A DNA stretch of 64,000 nt from Streptomyces sp. NBC_00457 (GCF_036014015.1 NZ_CP107905.1:10726001-10790000), one strand, 5' to 3'. Positions 18,267-27,112 are shown, counted from the stretch's first letter. Numbers and translations are program-made. Notes: generated by a model from the sequence alone, not told the origin.

Positions 18267-18973
18267 CAGCTGCCGTCCGGGGCCGCGAGGTTCAGGCGCA
18301 GGGTGCCGGCCGCCACCCACGCGGCGGCCGTCGGCCCCTCCTGCGCGGTGGTGGCGACGTCGACGACTACGATCCCCGTGCCGGGGGCGGCGCTGGAGGC
18401 CTTCACGACCCGTCCGGTGATGGTCTCCCGCAGGGTGCCGGACGTCTTACCTGTGTCCGCCTGGCCCTGGGCCGGGACGTGCACCAGATCCACCTTCTGG
18501 CCCGGAATCAGTGCCGTGGCCGGCACCTGCTCCGGCTTCAGCCCGATCGGCACCAACTGCTCACCAGCCTTCACCAGCGAGTCCTTCGTCACCTGGGACG
18601 GGGCGAGCAGGGAACCGGGCTTGAGCTCAACAGCGGCCCGCTTCCCCACCATCGAGTCCAGGTCGGTGCCGCGCACCGACTTGACGGCCGGGTCCAGGGC
18701 CACCGAAGCCGTGCCCAGGTCGTCTTCGGTCACGACCTGGCCGACCTGGACGGTGCGGACCACGGTTACCACCTCGGTGCGGTGGCCGACCTGCAGCAGC
18801 AGGACGGCAACCCCCGCTCCTCCGGCGGCGATCAGAGCCAGTGACAGGGCGATGACACCTGGTCGGCGACGGCGGGCCGACACCCGTGGGGGAGCGACGG
18901 GCCCGGCCCCACGTCCCTGGTGGGGGACCCCGTTCGAGCTGACTGCCTCTACACGATCCTGGGTCCTGCTCAA
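18266..18973 (-). CDS. SAF-domain protein (CpaB/RcpC-like)
   Basis: 235 residues. I place the start at the TTG at 18973 because GGAAGGA stands seven bases upstream; no ATG or GTG in this frame is better placed. The order is a Pro/Arg N-terminus, one membrane helix (GVIALSLALIAAGGAGVAVLLL), then the SAF domain (VVTVVRTVQVGQVVTEDDLGTASVAL...PGSLLAPSQV...ALIPGQKVDLVHVP). CpaB-like proteins sit in the periplasm or wall side of Tad machines. It ends in a TGATG overlap with the ATPase gene. Confidence 0.83.
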   Translation of the reverse strand: MSRTQDRVEAVSSNGVPHQGRGAGPVAPPRVSARRRRPGVIALSLALIAAGGAGVAVLLLQVGHRTEVVTVVRTVQVGQVVTEDDLGTASVALDPAVKSVRGTDLDSMVGKRAAVELKPGSLLAPSQVTKDSLVKAGEQLVPIGLKPEQVPATALIPGQKVDLVHVPAQGQADTGKTSGTLRETITGRVVKASSAAPGTGIVVVDVATTAQEGPTAAAWVAAGTLRLNLAAPDGS

Positions 18974-18993
18974 CGTCTCGTCCTTCCGCGGCG

Positions 18994-19887
18994 CTACCTG
19001 ACGACCTGCAGCTCGCCGATCGCCACCTGCACGTTGGTTTGCCGGATCTCGGTGAGCTGGCCGGCCGCTCCGCCGCCCTGCCAGTCGATCGTCCACGTCG
19101 AGGTCGCCGTGACCGGGTACTTGCCGCCCTGGGAGCCGCCCGAGGTCTTGGAGTACACGTGTCCGCAGGTCGGCGACTGGGTCATGCCTTCCGATGCCTC
19201 GTAGGGCGTGCCCGGGCCGTTGCAGGTCACGGAGGAGCCGTCGCCCATCTGCCACACGATCTTCGACACCTTTGCGGTCGCGGTGACGGTGATCCCGCCC
19301 GCCGTGGCCGACGCGGTGTTCGGTCCAAACGTCGTGGCGCTTTGGTTGACCCACATCCACATCGGGACGCCCACGGTGTACTTGCCGGCCGCCTTGGGGC
19401 TGGCGATGTCCGGGCGGAGCAGCGTCATGGAGTCGACTGCCTGCTGCGCCAGCTCCTGAGGATTCGCCTGCTGCTGAGGGGGCTGGCCGTTCGGCACGGT
19501 GATGAATCCGTCGGGGTTGTTCTGGCCGCCGTCCGAACAGGAGTAGAAGTACAGGTCGCTCTTCTTCGGGTCGGCGCCCTTCCAGAGCTCCTTCGCACTG
19601 ACCGGCGGTTCCGGGTCGATCTTTGTGTACCCGCACTTCAACTTGCTCTCGCCGCCGCTGCCCTGCGAGCTGGCCTGCTGGTTTTCCCCGCCGGTCTCGC
19701 CGGGCACGCTGACATCGACACAGAACTTGACGACTTGGCACTTGCCCGCACCGACATCGGGACCGTCGTCGGCCTGGGCGGTGCCCGCGGCGGCCAAGAC
19801 GAGAGCGGCACCGAGTAGGGCGGGGCGCCGTATCAGCAGGTCTGCGGTTGAGCGGTCAACTCTGTGACCATCCACTTCGTTCCCCAC
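18994..19887 (-). CDS. secreted protein of the Tad operon
   Basis: Up to 297 residues. A GTG at 19887 is used here; a GTG at 19875 is also possible and has GGGGAA close upstream. Signal peptide LLIRRPALLGAALVLAAAG followed by AQADD. The mature part is Gly/Gln/Ser-rich with several Cys (CQVVKFCVDV, KLKCGYTK, YSCSDGG, VTCNGPG, PTCGHVY) and a WQMGDGSSV segment like PKD-type beta-sandwiches. Such genes are a constant, unnamed member of Streptomyces Tad clusters. It overlaps the lipoprotein gene by 55 nt. Confidence 0.7.
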   Translation of the reverse strand: MGNEVDGHRVDRSTADLLIRRPALLGAALVLAAAGTAQADDGPDVGAGKCQVVKFCVDVSVPGETGGENQQASSQGSGGESKLKCGYTKIDPEPPVSAKELWKGADPKKSDLYFYSCSDGGQNNPDGFITVPNGQPPQQQANPQELAQQAVDSMTLLRPDIASPKAAGKYTVGVPMWMWVNQSATTFGPNTASATAGGITVTATAKVSKIVWQMGDGSSVTCNGPGTPYEASEGMTQSPTCGHVYSKTSGGSQGGKYPVTATSTWTIDWQGGGAAGQLTEIRQTNVQVAIGELQVVR

Positions 19888-20414
19888 TTCTCGAGCTTTG
19901 CGGTGCTGACGTATTTGACGAGCCGCGTTGACGGCAGTGGGACCTTCTTCTTCGTGGCCTTGTCGATCAGCGTCCAGTTCGTGGTGTCGACGCAGTCCGT
20001 GAGGGTGGCCTTGGGAATCTCACCGTCGGTCATCTTGGGATCCCGCGGGCGGATCATCGGCTTCCCGATCGTCACCTGCCCGGCCTTCCGCATGGTCTTC
20101 AGGTCCTGCTCGATGAGCCCCAGGGCTCGCAGAGTGGTGGTCTTCCTCAAGTCGGTGCCTGCGGAAGACGCCTTGGCGTAGGCCTTGGTCTGGGCTTCCC
20201 AGGACTGGGTGTACGCGGCGAGGACCGCGGTCTCCTCCGGATCAGCGCTGGCAGAAGCTGTCGGCGACTGCGTGACCGTCGGTGACTCGTCGCTCGCCTC
20301 GTCTTTCCCGTCGGATGAGCTGCACGCGGTCAGTGCGAGCGCGGCGCACAGTGCGAGGGACGCGGTGGCGGTCTTTCGGAAGTGAACAGCGGAGTGGTGT
20401 GCGCGGCGTTTCAC
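19833..20414 (-). CDS. lipoprotein of the Tad operon
   Basis: 193 residues from the GTG at 20414, which follows GGGGAGG. Signal sequence with lipobox: ALCAALALTACSSSDG, so Cys is lipidated. After a Ser/Thr/Glu-rich spacer comes a compact domain (AVLAAYTQSWEAQTKAYAKA...TLTDCVDTTNWTLIDKATKK...) resembling NTF2-like lipoproteins of actinobacteria. It lies directly before the secreted protein gene and probably shares its transcript. Confidence 0.75.
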   Translation of the reverse strand: MKRRAHHSAVHFRKTATASLALCAALALTACSSSDGKDEASDESPTVTQSPTASASADPEETAVLAAYTQSWEAQTKAYAKASSAGTDLRKTTTLRALGLIEQDLKTMRKAGQVTIGKPMIRPRDPKMTDGEIPKATLTDCVDTTNWTLIDKATKKKVPLPSTRLVKYVSTAKLEKWGTKWMVTELTAQPQTC

Positions 20415-20593
20415 GAAGCCTCCCCGTGGAGCGCGGTATGACATGGCCGCTGTTGCCACCGGTGCACGGCAGCCCGGATCCGCGGCACGGTCAAGCCGCG
20501 GTGGTGCGTTTGCGTAGCGAGAAGATTACGCATATGCCAGGCAACTTCCCAGTGCGCTAGGCGAGTTGATCTCAGTGACTTGGATGCCTCCGC

Positions 20594-20983
20594 TCACCTG
20601 CCGAGCAAGGCCGTCAGCGGGTCGATCGGCGGCTTGGTTGCGGCGGGATGGAAGGACAGTTCCCACTCGGGATGGCCGGCCCAGATACTGTGAGCGACGC
20701 TGCGCAACGCCCAGCCAAGGGTGCTGACCTGGTTAAGGTGCAGGTCGTCGGTGTCCTCGGTGGCGAGGTCGCGTTGGGCGAGCCATTCGGCGAAGACGTC
20801 TTGCACGCCGGCCAGGGCCTTGAGTTCTGCGAGGCAGCAGCCGAGTGCCTCGGCCTCGGCCAGCCGTTTGGTGAGGAACCGTGCGAAGCGCTGGTCGCGG
20901 TTGTGGGCCCACTCGTCGAGGGTCGCGAACGTTTGCCTCAGCGATTGCGGGATGCGCGGCGAGGATGTCTGGGCGGGTCTCAT
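20594..20983 (-). CDS. small helical protein of unknown function
   Basis: 129 residues, mostly helical (LRQTFATLDEWAHNRDQRFARFLTKRLAEAEALGCCLAELKALAG), with no signal peptide or membrane segment. The ATG overlaps the stop of the upstream gene as ATGA, so the two are coupled. A 180-nt gap separates it from the Tad lipoprotein gene, so a separate promoter there is possible. No family recognised. Confidence 0.6.
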   Translation of the reverse strand: MRPAQTSSPRIPQSLRQTFATLDEWAHNRDQRFARFLTKRLAEAEALGCCLAELKALAGVQDVFAEWLAQRDLATEDTDDLHLNQVSTLGWALRSVAHSIWAGHPEWELSFHPAATKPPIDPLTALLGR

Positions 20984-21603
20984 CGGGAGTTCGCCATCGT
21001 GTACCTGTGGGTGAGCACCTTTGGCTTGCCCGTCAGGGTCAGTGTCGCGAGGGCCTGGCCCTGATACTCGTCCGTGATCAGGGGCCGCCGCTCGCTGTTG
21101 TAGACCGCCTCCGCCGGGCCCGGGATGATCCTGCCGCCGTTCATGAACCGCTTGTGGAGGTATTCGATGGTGTAGGCGCTCGGGAACAGCGCGAGGACGC
21201 CGCCGTCGGCCAGGCGCAGCGCGTACACCTTCGGGTGCGCCGGTTTCCCGTCGAAGTGCTTGACCGTGGCGAAGCTGGCCTCTTTGACCTTGGTGCGGTT
21301 CGTGTAGTTCTTGGTGAACTCCTTGGTGGGGGCCAGCTGCTGGCCCTCCTTCTTGCCGCCGGTCTCCACCAGGTCCTCGAAGGTGTTGCCCAGTTGGTGG
21401 TTCGGGGAGTGCACGGAGGGGACGTCAGCTTCCCGCAGTGCGTGCCGAGCTCTGGCCGGGGCTTGGCATGTGGCGACGGCTGCAGGGGAGTTGCCGGGCA
21501 GGCCCAGGTGCTGGGGCAGGTGGGCGGCGAGCCTGGCATGGCGGGGCTCGTTAGTGACGGGCCCGCCGACGGAGTGGTCGACGAGGCGTGTTGTCGTGTG
21601 CAC
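20980..21603 (-). CDS. protein of unknown function, first gene of the leftward Tad set
   Basis: 207 residues from the GTG at 21603. The C-terminal half looks like a folded domain (FATVKHFDGKPAHPKVYALRLADGG, TIEYLHKRFMNGGRII, AVYNSERRPLITDEYQG). The N-terminal half is polar. No motif recognised. It is coupled to the next gene by ATGA. Start uncertain: the first 60 residues have weaker coding character. Confidence 0.55.
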   Translation of the reverse strand: MHTTTRLVDHSVGGPVTNEPRHARLAAHLPQHLGLPGNSPAAVATCQAPARARHALREADVPSVHSPNHQLGNTFEDLVETGGKKEGQQLAPTKEFTKNYTNRTKVKEASFATVKHFDGKPAHPKVYALRLADGGVLALFPSAYTIEYLHKRFMNGGRIIPGPAEAVYNSERRPLITDEYQGQALATLTLTGKPKVLTHRYTMANSR

Positions 21604-22430
21604 GGTTACGCCCTCCGGACGTCAGGGTGCGTCGGCTGGATGACCGTCGGTCACCGCGGCGCGGCAAGCCGGCTGCCGGGCGAGCAAAGGCTGGTATGAG
21701 CTGCGGCTGTGCACCGAAGTCACCGGTCGGTGCCGGTCGGTGGCCTCTTAGGGGGCTGTGGCGTGGGCCGGAGGGCCGGGGCGCGGCGTGCAGTGCCGGG
21801 AGCGGCGGGCGGGGGATGGCCCGCAGCACTCGAGTGTGTAGTGTGCATGTCACATCCTTGGGTGAGGGCAGGGCACCCCGGGCTCAGAATCGGGATCCGG
21901 CCGGACGGCACAGGACGTCGCGATCCTGTGCGTGAGCCGGTCTATCCTGAGCCCAGCGGCGTGCCGCGAACACGCCGACCGGAGCACCCCAGTGATGGAT
22001 GGGTCTGTACCTGGTGTGCCTGACTCGGATGAGTCGCCAGGTGGCCGTTCCCTCCGAGGGCGGCCACCTCTGTGCGTGTTACATCGTGCAGGCGCGCATA
22101 GCCGCCGAACCGGATCCGGCGCCGTCGTCCCTCCTGCTGACGGAAGTCCCTCCAGGGGCCGACTGCCGCAGATCACGTCTGTCCATGCGTCCTCCCGATC
22201 CTGTCCCCATAGACGTCGACCGCACCCGACTTACTCCCGGGCCGGTGCGACGGCACGTATGTGAACGGAGCCCCCGTCGGCGGCCGACCGCGATCTCGCG
22301 GCATGCCGTCGCCTACCAACTGCGCGCCGGCTGCGGCGGGTTAGACATACTCAAAGGGTTGTGAACGGAGATTGCAAGGTACAGAGTTTGCACTACCCGC
22401 AGGTTGTAGAAAGTGCCGGAAGGGGATGCT
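21604..22430. other. 827-nt gene-poor region with a structured 75-nt element
   Basis: Divergent spacer between the Tad operon and the XRE operon; I see no credible gene on either strand. It contains the folded element at 21880-21954. Near the right end lie short direct words TTGCAAGGTA (22373) and TTGCACTACC (22389) just before the XRE gene, possible operator half-sites. Confidence 0.5.
21880..21954. other. three-helix structured RNA or DNA element
   Basis: Outer stem GGGCTCAG/CTGAGCCC (21880-21887 with 21947-21954), middle stem CCGGC/GCCGG (21897-21901 with 21936-21940), and inner hairpin GCACAGGA/TCCTGTGC (21908-21915 with 21924-21931, 8-nt loop). The outer size is tRNA-like, but no T-loop TTC motif or plausible anticodon arm is present, so I do not call a tRNA. 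Confidence 0.45.
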
Positions 22431-23276
22431 GTGGCTCGCGCAAGGTCTGGAAGGACCGTCGCGCACCTGGTTCTAGCCACCCGGCTCAAAACGTTGCGTG
22501 AGGCGGCCGGGATGTCCCGGGGCGAGGCCGCCCATGCACTTGGGGCCCACACCGCAACAGTGCGCCGCATTGAGCAGGCCGAGACCTCCCTGGACGAAGG
22601 TCAGGTCCATGCCCTGCTCACGGCGTACGGCGCGGGCACGGCCGAAATCGAAGCGTTCCTCGGGCAGCTCGCGGCTGCCAACCTCCCCGGGTGGTGGCAT
22701 CCGTGGCGGTCTGTCATGGACTCATGGCAGCTGGACCTCATGAGCGTGGAATCCGCGGCCCGGATCATCCGCGTGTGGGAGCCGGCCCTCGTCCCTGCCC
22801 TGCTACGTACGCCGTCCTATGCCCGCGCCGTCGAAAACGTCCGCAGACCTGACCTGTCCCCCGCGGACAAGGACCGACGGACTGAGCTGCTCATAGAACG
22901 CCAGAAGCGGTTGCGTCACCAGGACACCCGCATCTGGGCCATCATGTCCGCCGCGGCGCTGCATACGTCCGTAGGCGACGAAGATGTGATGGCCGAGCAG
23001 CGGCAGGCACTGAGGGCAGCCGTCGAGCGCCCCGATGTGACCTTGCAGATTCACCCACTCGACGGTCGTTGCCACCCCATGACCGGCATGCCGACCGTGA
23101 CCCTGTACCGGGTCGACGTACCGGAGATCCCCGACCACGTAGTCCGTGAAGGAGATCTCCGCGGAACAGCCGAAGTCTTGAACAGCCTGCACGCGGTGTC
23201 AGCATATCACTTGTTGATGGACCACACCTGCGTCATCGCACCCCATCCCAACGAATCGAAAGACGTACTGACATGA
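22431..23276 (+). CDS. XRE-family regulator with DUF5753-like C-terminus
   Basis: 281 residues from the GTG at 22431, which follows GGAAGGGG; a GTG at 22413 is also in frame. The helix-turn-helix LKTLREAAGMSRGEAAHALGAHTATVRRIEQ lies at about residues 18-50. The C-terminal domain shows the DUF5753 pattern of the many Streptomyces XRE/Scr1-type regulators (YARAVENVRRP, RRTELLIERQKRL, VTLQIHPLDGRCHPMTG). It ends in an ATGA overlap with the methyltransferase gene. Confidence 0.9.
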   Translation: MARARSGRTVAHLVLATRLKTLREAAGMSRGEAAHALGAHTATVRRIEQAETSLDEGQVHALLTAYGAGTAEIEAFLGQLAAANLPGWWHPWRSVMDSWQLDLMSVESAARIIRVWEPALVPALLRTPSYARAVENVRRPDLSPADKDRRTELLIERQKRLRHQDTRIWAIMSAAALHTSVGDEDVMAEQRQALRAAVERPDVTLQIHPLDGRCHPMTGMPTVTLYRVDVPEIPDHVVREGDLRGTAEVLNSLHAVSAYHLLMDHTCVIAPHPNESKDVLT

Positions 23277-24067
23277 CCGAACCGACTCGCCCGCATCAGC
23301 CGATCGACACGTCCGTCGCGCACAGTGCGCGCGTCTGGAACTACTGGCTGGGCGGAAAAGACCACTACCCCGCCGACCAGGCCGCCGGTGACGCCTACAG
23401 CAGCAAGTACCCCAACATCGTCCCGTTCGCCAAGGAATCGCGGGACTTCCTCCGACGTACCACCGCCTTCCTCGCCAAGGCAGGGATCCGGCAGTTCATC
23501 GACCTGGGTGCCGGGCTGCCGACCAGTAACAACACTCACGAAGTCGCACAGCGGATCTCGCCCGACTGCCGCGTGGTCTACATCGACCACGACCCGATCG
23601 TGCTGCTGCACGTCCATGCGCTGCTCACCAGCACCCCCGAGGGCGCCACCGCCTATGTGCAGGCGGACATGCGCGACACGGACGCCGTCTTAACCGGCGC
23701 GGCCAAGACGCTGGACAGGACCCAGCCCACTGCCCTGGTCATCAACGACGTGCTGGGCCACATCGAGGACTGGACCGAAGCCAGGGGTCTGGTGCGCCGG
23801 CTGGTCGAGCAGCTTCCCCCAGGCAGCTACCTGTCACTGAGCCACTCCACCGCCGCAGACCAGGAACACCAAGCGGTGCAGGACGAGTACAACAGCTCCG
23901 GTGCGATCCCCTACATCTTCCGGGAGCCGTCGGTGGCCGTCGAACTCTTCGAAGGCACCGAACTGGTCGAACCCGGGTTCACGAGCTGGCCGCGCTGGCG
24001 CCCCGACGCGAACACCGGCACGCTCACCGACCGCGCGGGCTGGGGCGGGGTCGCACGGATCCGATGA
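23273..24067 (+). CDS. SAM-dependent methyltransferase, SAV2177/DUF574 family
   Basis: 264 residues. Family marks: HSARVWNYWLGGKDHYPAD near the start, motif I FIDLGAGLPTSNNTHEVAQ, then VVYIDHDPIVLLHVHALL (acidic motif II) and the D-rich AYVQADMRDTDAVL. The substrate of this large actinobacterial family is not known. It is translationally coupled to the XRE gene before it and the PucR-like gene after it. Confidence 0.92.
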   Translation: MTEPTRPHQPIDTSVAHSARVWNYWLGGKDHYPADQAAGDAYSSKYPNIVPFAKESRDFLRRTTAFLAKAGIRQFIDLGAGLPTSNNTHEVAQRISPDCRVVYIDHDPIVLLHVHALLTSTPEGATAYVQADMRDTDAVLTGAAKTLDRTQPTALVINDVLGHIEDWTEARGLVRRLVEQLPPGSYLSLSHSTAADQEHQAVQDEYNSSGAIPYIFREPSVAVELFEGTELVEPGFTSWPRWRPDANTGTLTDRAGWGGVARIR

Positions 24068-25512
24068 CGACGAGCCGTGCCGGGCCGCCCATGCCTGCCC
24101 GCCCCGTGAAGCTGACCCGATACCAGGTGGTGCGACGACTCACCCGGGCAGCAGCCCACTCGGACGCCCAGCTCATTGCCGAAGCCGCAGTCCTGGCCGA
24201 GGGCTCGGCGGTCCTGGCGGACCTCACGGGCGGCGTCGTCTGCAGCACCCCAGACACCGCCGGACCTGAAGGGGTGCGTGCCGCCGCGCACCCCCGCCTG
24301 CACCCGCACCTGACGATCCGCAAGATGACCGGTGGCGTCCTCGTTATCCGTCCCGGCCCGGCATCGCCCGTATCGCGCATTGACCTGATCGCGCGGACCT
24401 GCGTCGATCTGCTCAGAATGCGGGCGCGGGTTCGCCGGGCGGAGGACACCCGCCACGCTGAGCAGAGACTGCACACCGCCGTCCTGCATCTCCTGCTGAG
24501 CGGCCAGCCCCATCTGGCGACCGACGTGCTGGGCACCGCCGCCACCCACGCGACGGTGTTCCGGCTGGCCGGTCCGCAGATGCATGCCGCCTATCAGACT
24601 CATTGGCGAGCAGCGCAGCCCAGCGTGACTTCCAAAGCCCCCCGCATGCTGGTGTGTATGGAGGGAACCGAGGTGGCGGTCGTCGCGCTCCACGGCCTCG
24701 GCCACGACCGCCACGTGGCCCGCCCTTACGTCGCGCGCATCGTAGAGCGCCATCAACTGGTCGGCGGCGTCTCGGACCCATTGCCGCTGGACATGGTCGC
24801 CACGGCATGGGCCGAGGCCGGCAACGCGCGGCACGGCGCAACTCCCGGCTGCCTGGCGTCCGCGACCTTCCTGGGTTCGCACGGGCTGCTCCGCGCCGTG
24901 CCCGCCGACCGGCTCGCCCGCTGGTCCGCCGCCGTCCTTACGCCCCTCACCCGCGAGCAGCACCGGACGCTGGAGGCATACCTGCGGTCGGGGTCCGCTC
25001 AGGCCGCCGCAGCAGTGCTCGACGTGTCCGAAGGCACGGTTCGTGCACGCCTGCGCTGGATCGGCACTGCCCTGGCTGCCGACCTGGACAACCCCACCGT
25101 GCAGGCACAACTCCTGCTGGCGTTGCGGGCCCCGGTACCTTCCCCACAAGTCAGCACATCCGTACGCCTTGTTCCCGACCCCCCGCTGCCCACCGATCTA
25201 CTCGGCCCCGACGACGCCCATCACTGGGCTACCGCCCTCCTCAGACCTCTGGACAAGCCGCTGCGTATCGCCCTTCGCTGCTGGCTCCAACACCGCGGCC
25301 GCACAGCGCCCGCTGCCTCCGAGCTAGGCCTGAGCCGCAGTACGCTCACCGACCGGCTCAGCAAGTGCGGCAGGGCACTATCCCTGGATCTGTCGTCCGC
25401 GACCGTGCGGGCCGAACTCCACCTGGCCGCCGAGACGATCGCGACCCCCGAGGACACCCCGGCCCGGTTGCCGCGGCGAGGAGGCAGAACCTACCGGGGA
25501 CAACTGCCCTGA
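24064..25512 (+). CDS. PucR/CdaR-like transcriptional regulator with two C-terminal HTH units
   Basis: 482 residues. The middle resembles the GGDEF-like/PucR region. The C-terminus holds two helix-turn-helix units of the HTH_30 type: LEAYLRSGSAQAAAAVLDVSEGTVRARLRWI (about 300-335) and LRCWLQHRGRTAPAASELGLSRSTLTDRLSKC (about 405-440). Two such units in one chain is unusual; ordinary PucR proteins have one. The ATG overlaps the methyltransferase stop (ATGA). Confidence 0.82.
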   Translation: MTTSRAGPPMPARPVKLTRYQVVRRLTRAAAHSDAQLIAEAAVLAEGSAVLADLTGGVVCSTPDTAGPEGVRAAAHPRLHPHLTIRKMTGGVLVIRPGPASPVSRIDLIARTCVDLLRMRARVRRAEDTRHAEQRLHTAVLHLLLSGQPHLATDVLGTAATHATVFRLAGPQMHAAYQTHWRAAQPSVTSKAPRMLVCMEGTEVAVVALHGLGHDRHVARPYVARIVERHQLVGGVSDPLPLDMVATAWAEAGNARHGATPGCLASATFLGSHGLLRAVPADRLARWSAAVLTPLTREQHRTLEAYLRSGSAQAAAAVLDVSEGTVRARLRWIGTALAADLDNPTVQAQLLLALRAPVPSPQVSTSVRLVPDPPLPTDLLGPDDAHHWATALLRPLDKPLRIALRCWLQHRGRTAPAASELGLSRSTLTDRLSKCGRALSLDLSSATVRAELHLAAETIATPEDTPARLPRRGGRTYRGQLP

Positions 25513-25551
25513 AAAGAGCGTTCTTCTCTGCAGCCAACCGGAGCGGGGATG

Positions 25552-25716
25552 TCACTGTTCGGTCCAGGACCGTCGTCCCCCGCCGGCCAGCGGCACCCAC
25601 ACGTCAGAGGTGGGGCCGTGCTCTTCGAGGTCGTTCAGGACGACCGCTCCGAGCGGCACCTCGCGGGCCATCTCGGCCACGAGTGGATGGTGGTCGACCA
25701 TGGCCTGCAAGTCGTT
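25552..25716 (-). pseudogene. replication-relaxation protein, C-terminal fragment
   Basis: The last 54 codons read DLQAMVDHHPLVAEMAREVP and so on to VWVPLAGGGRRSWTEQ. They match, residue by residue, the C-terminus of the intact replication-relaxation protein at 51297-52214 (DLKAMVAQHPLVAALSREVP ... VWVPLTGGEPRPWTDL). Upstream of about 25716 the homology ends. A diverged remnant of a second copy of that gene. Confidence 0.8.
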
Positions 25717-25924
25717 TGGCCTGCCTGATGTCGGTGATCTGCGGCCTTTCGTGAGCGTCGAGACTCCGGAACGGGGTCCGACGTTTGCGGGGCAGCGGCG
25801 TACACCGAAAGGATGTCGACTCACTGTGACGTTCTTGGATTAACTTGAGTACCGCCAGGTACGGGTTGGATTAGGGATACCAGGGGGACATCCCGGATAC
25901 CCGGGGTACGAGGCCGTCGGCAGC
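25717..25924. other. spacer upstream of the serine hydrolase gene
   Basis: No gene seen. It contains a small inverted repeat GTACC-GCCA-GGTAC (about 25848-25861) and a TAGGGAT -10-like word (about 25873) before the hydrolase gene. These sites are weak. Confidence 0.3.
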
Positions 25925-27112
25925 ATGAGCTCCATGAACTCTCAGTCGATCTCCCGACGTTCTCTGGCCCGTGGTTTTGTGGCCGGTGCCGTGCTGGTCG
26001 CGGCCGGAAGTGCGGCTTCCCGGGCGGCGGCGGACTCCGCCAGGTCTGAGGAGTTGGACGCCGGCTTGGACACCGGCGCCTTACAGGCGGCGATCTCCGA
26101 CCTCTCCCACCCGCCGGCCACCTCCGCCCAACTACGTGCCGCCCACGGCACGGACCACTGGTACGGCACCACAGGCATGGCCGACCTCACCACCGGGCGT
26201 GCCGCACGCCCCGACGACAAGTTCCGCGCGGGCAGCGTCACCAAGGCCTTCGTGGCCACGGTCGTACTCCAGCTGTGGACAGAGCGCCGCGTGGAGCTGA
26301 ACGCACCGATCGGGCGCTACCTTCCGGGGCTGCTCCCCTCCGACTTCCCTCGCATCACCGTCACCCAACTCCTCAACCACACCAGCGGAATCCCCGACCA
26401 CCAGGGCATCCCTGACACGAGCACGCCGGAGGCTGCCCTGAGGCACCGGTTCGACCGCTGGACGCCGCACGAGTGGGTGCGGACAGTGACGCACGGTCCG
26501 CTGAAGTTCCGCCCGGGCACCAAACAGGAATACCGGGGCATCAACTACGTACTCCTCGCCCTCCTCATCGAAAAGCTGACCGGACAACGCTACGGCGAGG
26601 CGATCGGCTGCCGCGTCCTGCGACCGCTCGGCCTCACGCGCACGCTGCTACCGGGCGACGACCCCCGCCTGCACGGTCCGCATGTCCACGGCTATCTACG
26701 GATGACCGACGGCTCCCTGCGCGACGCCACCGTCTACAACCCCTCCAGCACATGGGGCGAGGGCGAACTGGTCTCCACCGTCGACGATCTCTTCAGTTTC
26801 CAACAGGCGTTGTTCTCCGGCGACTTGCTGCCGCCCCGGGCGATGGACAAGCTGTGCACACTTCCCCCGGCCGAGGTCCGCATGCTGAAGGACGGCAGTC
26901 CCGCCCGCTACAGCATGGGCCTGCAGACGGCCACGGTGAACGGCGTGACGTTCTGGGGAAAGACCGGCGAGATGTACGGCTACCGCACCCGCGTGTTCTC
27001 CACTCTCGACCTCCGGCTCCGCTTCGTCCTGTCCTACACCCCGACCCCGTTGACCACGGACGAGGACATGATCAACCGGGTGGTCGCCGCACTCACCTCC
27101 GACAACTCCTGA
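25925..27112 (+). CDS. exported serine hydrolase, class C beta-lactamase / DD-carboxypeptidase fold
   Basis: 395 residues. A Tat-type signal is present (SRRSLARGFVAGAVLVAAGS). The catalytic SxxK is SVTK (104-107) and the third motif is KTG (346-348, in FWGKTGEMYG). The second motif, normally YxN as in YSN, reads YRG (203-205) inside QEYRGINYVLLALLIEKLTG, so the usual Asn is missing unless a shifted residue replaces it. Likely outside the cell, acting on peptidoglycan peptides or on a small ester or lactam; specificity cannot be told. Confidence 0.87.
   Translation: MSSMNSQSISRRSLARGFVAGAVLVAAGSAASRAAADSARSEELDAGLDTGALQAAISDLSHPPATSAQLRAAHGTDHWYGTTGMADLTTGRAARPDDKFRAGSVTKAFVATVVLQLWTERRVELNAPIGRYLPGLLPSDFPRITVTQLLNHTSGIPDHQGIPDTSTPEAALRHRFDRWTPHEWVRTVTHGPLKFRPGTKQEYRGINYVLLALLIEKLTGQRYGEAIGCRVLRPLGLTRTLLPGDDPRLHGPHVHGYLRMTDGSLRDATVYNPSSTWGEGELVSTVDDLFSFQQALFSGDLLPPRAMDKLCTLPPAEVRMLKDGSPARYSMGLQTATVNGVTFWGKTGEMYGYRTRVFSTLDLRLRFVLSYTPTPLTTDEDMINRVVAALTSDNS

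Noticed and set aside
21880..21954. tRNA
   Set aside because: Acceptor-like stem of the right span, but no TTC T-loop and no plausible anticodon arm.
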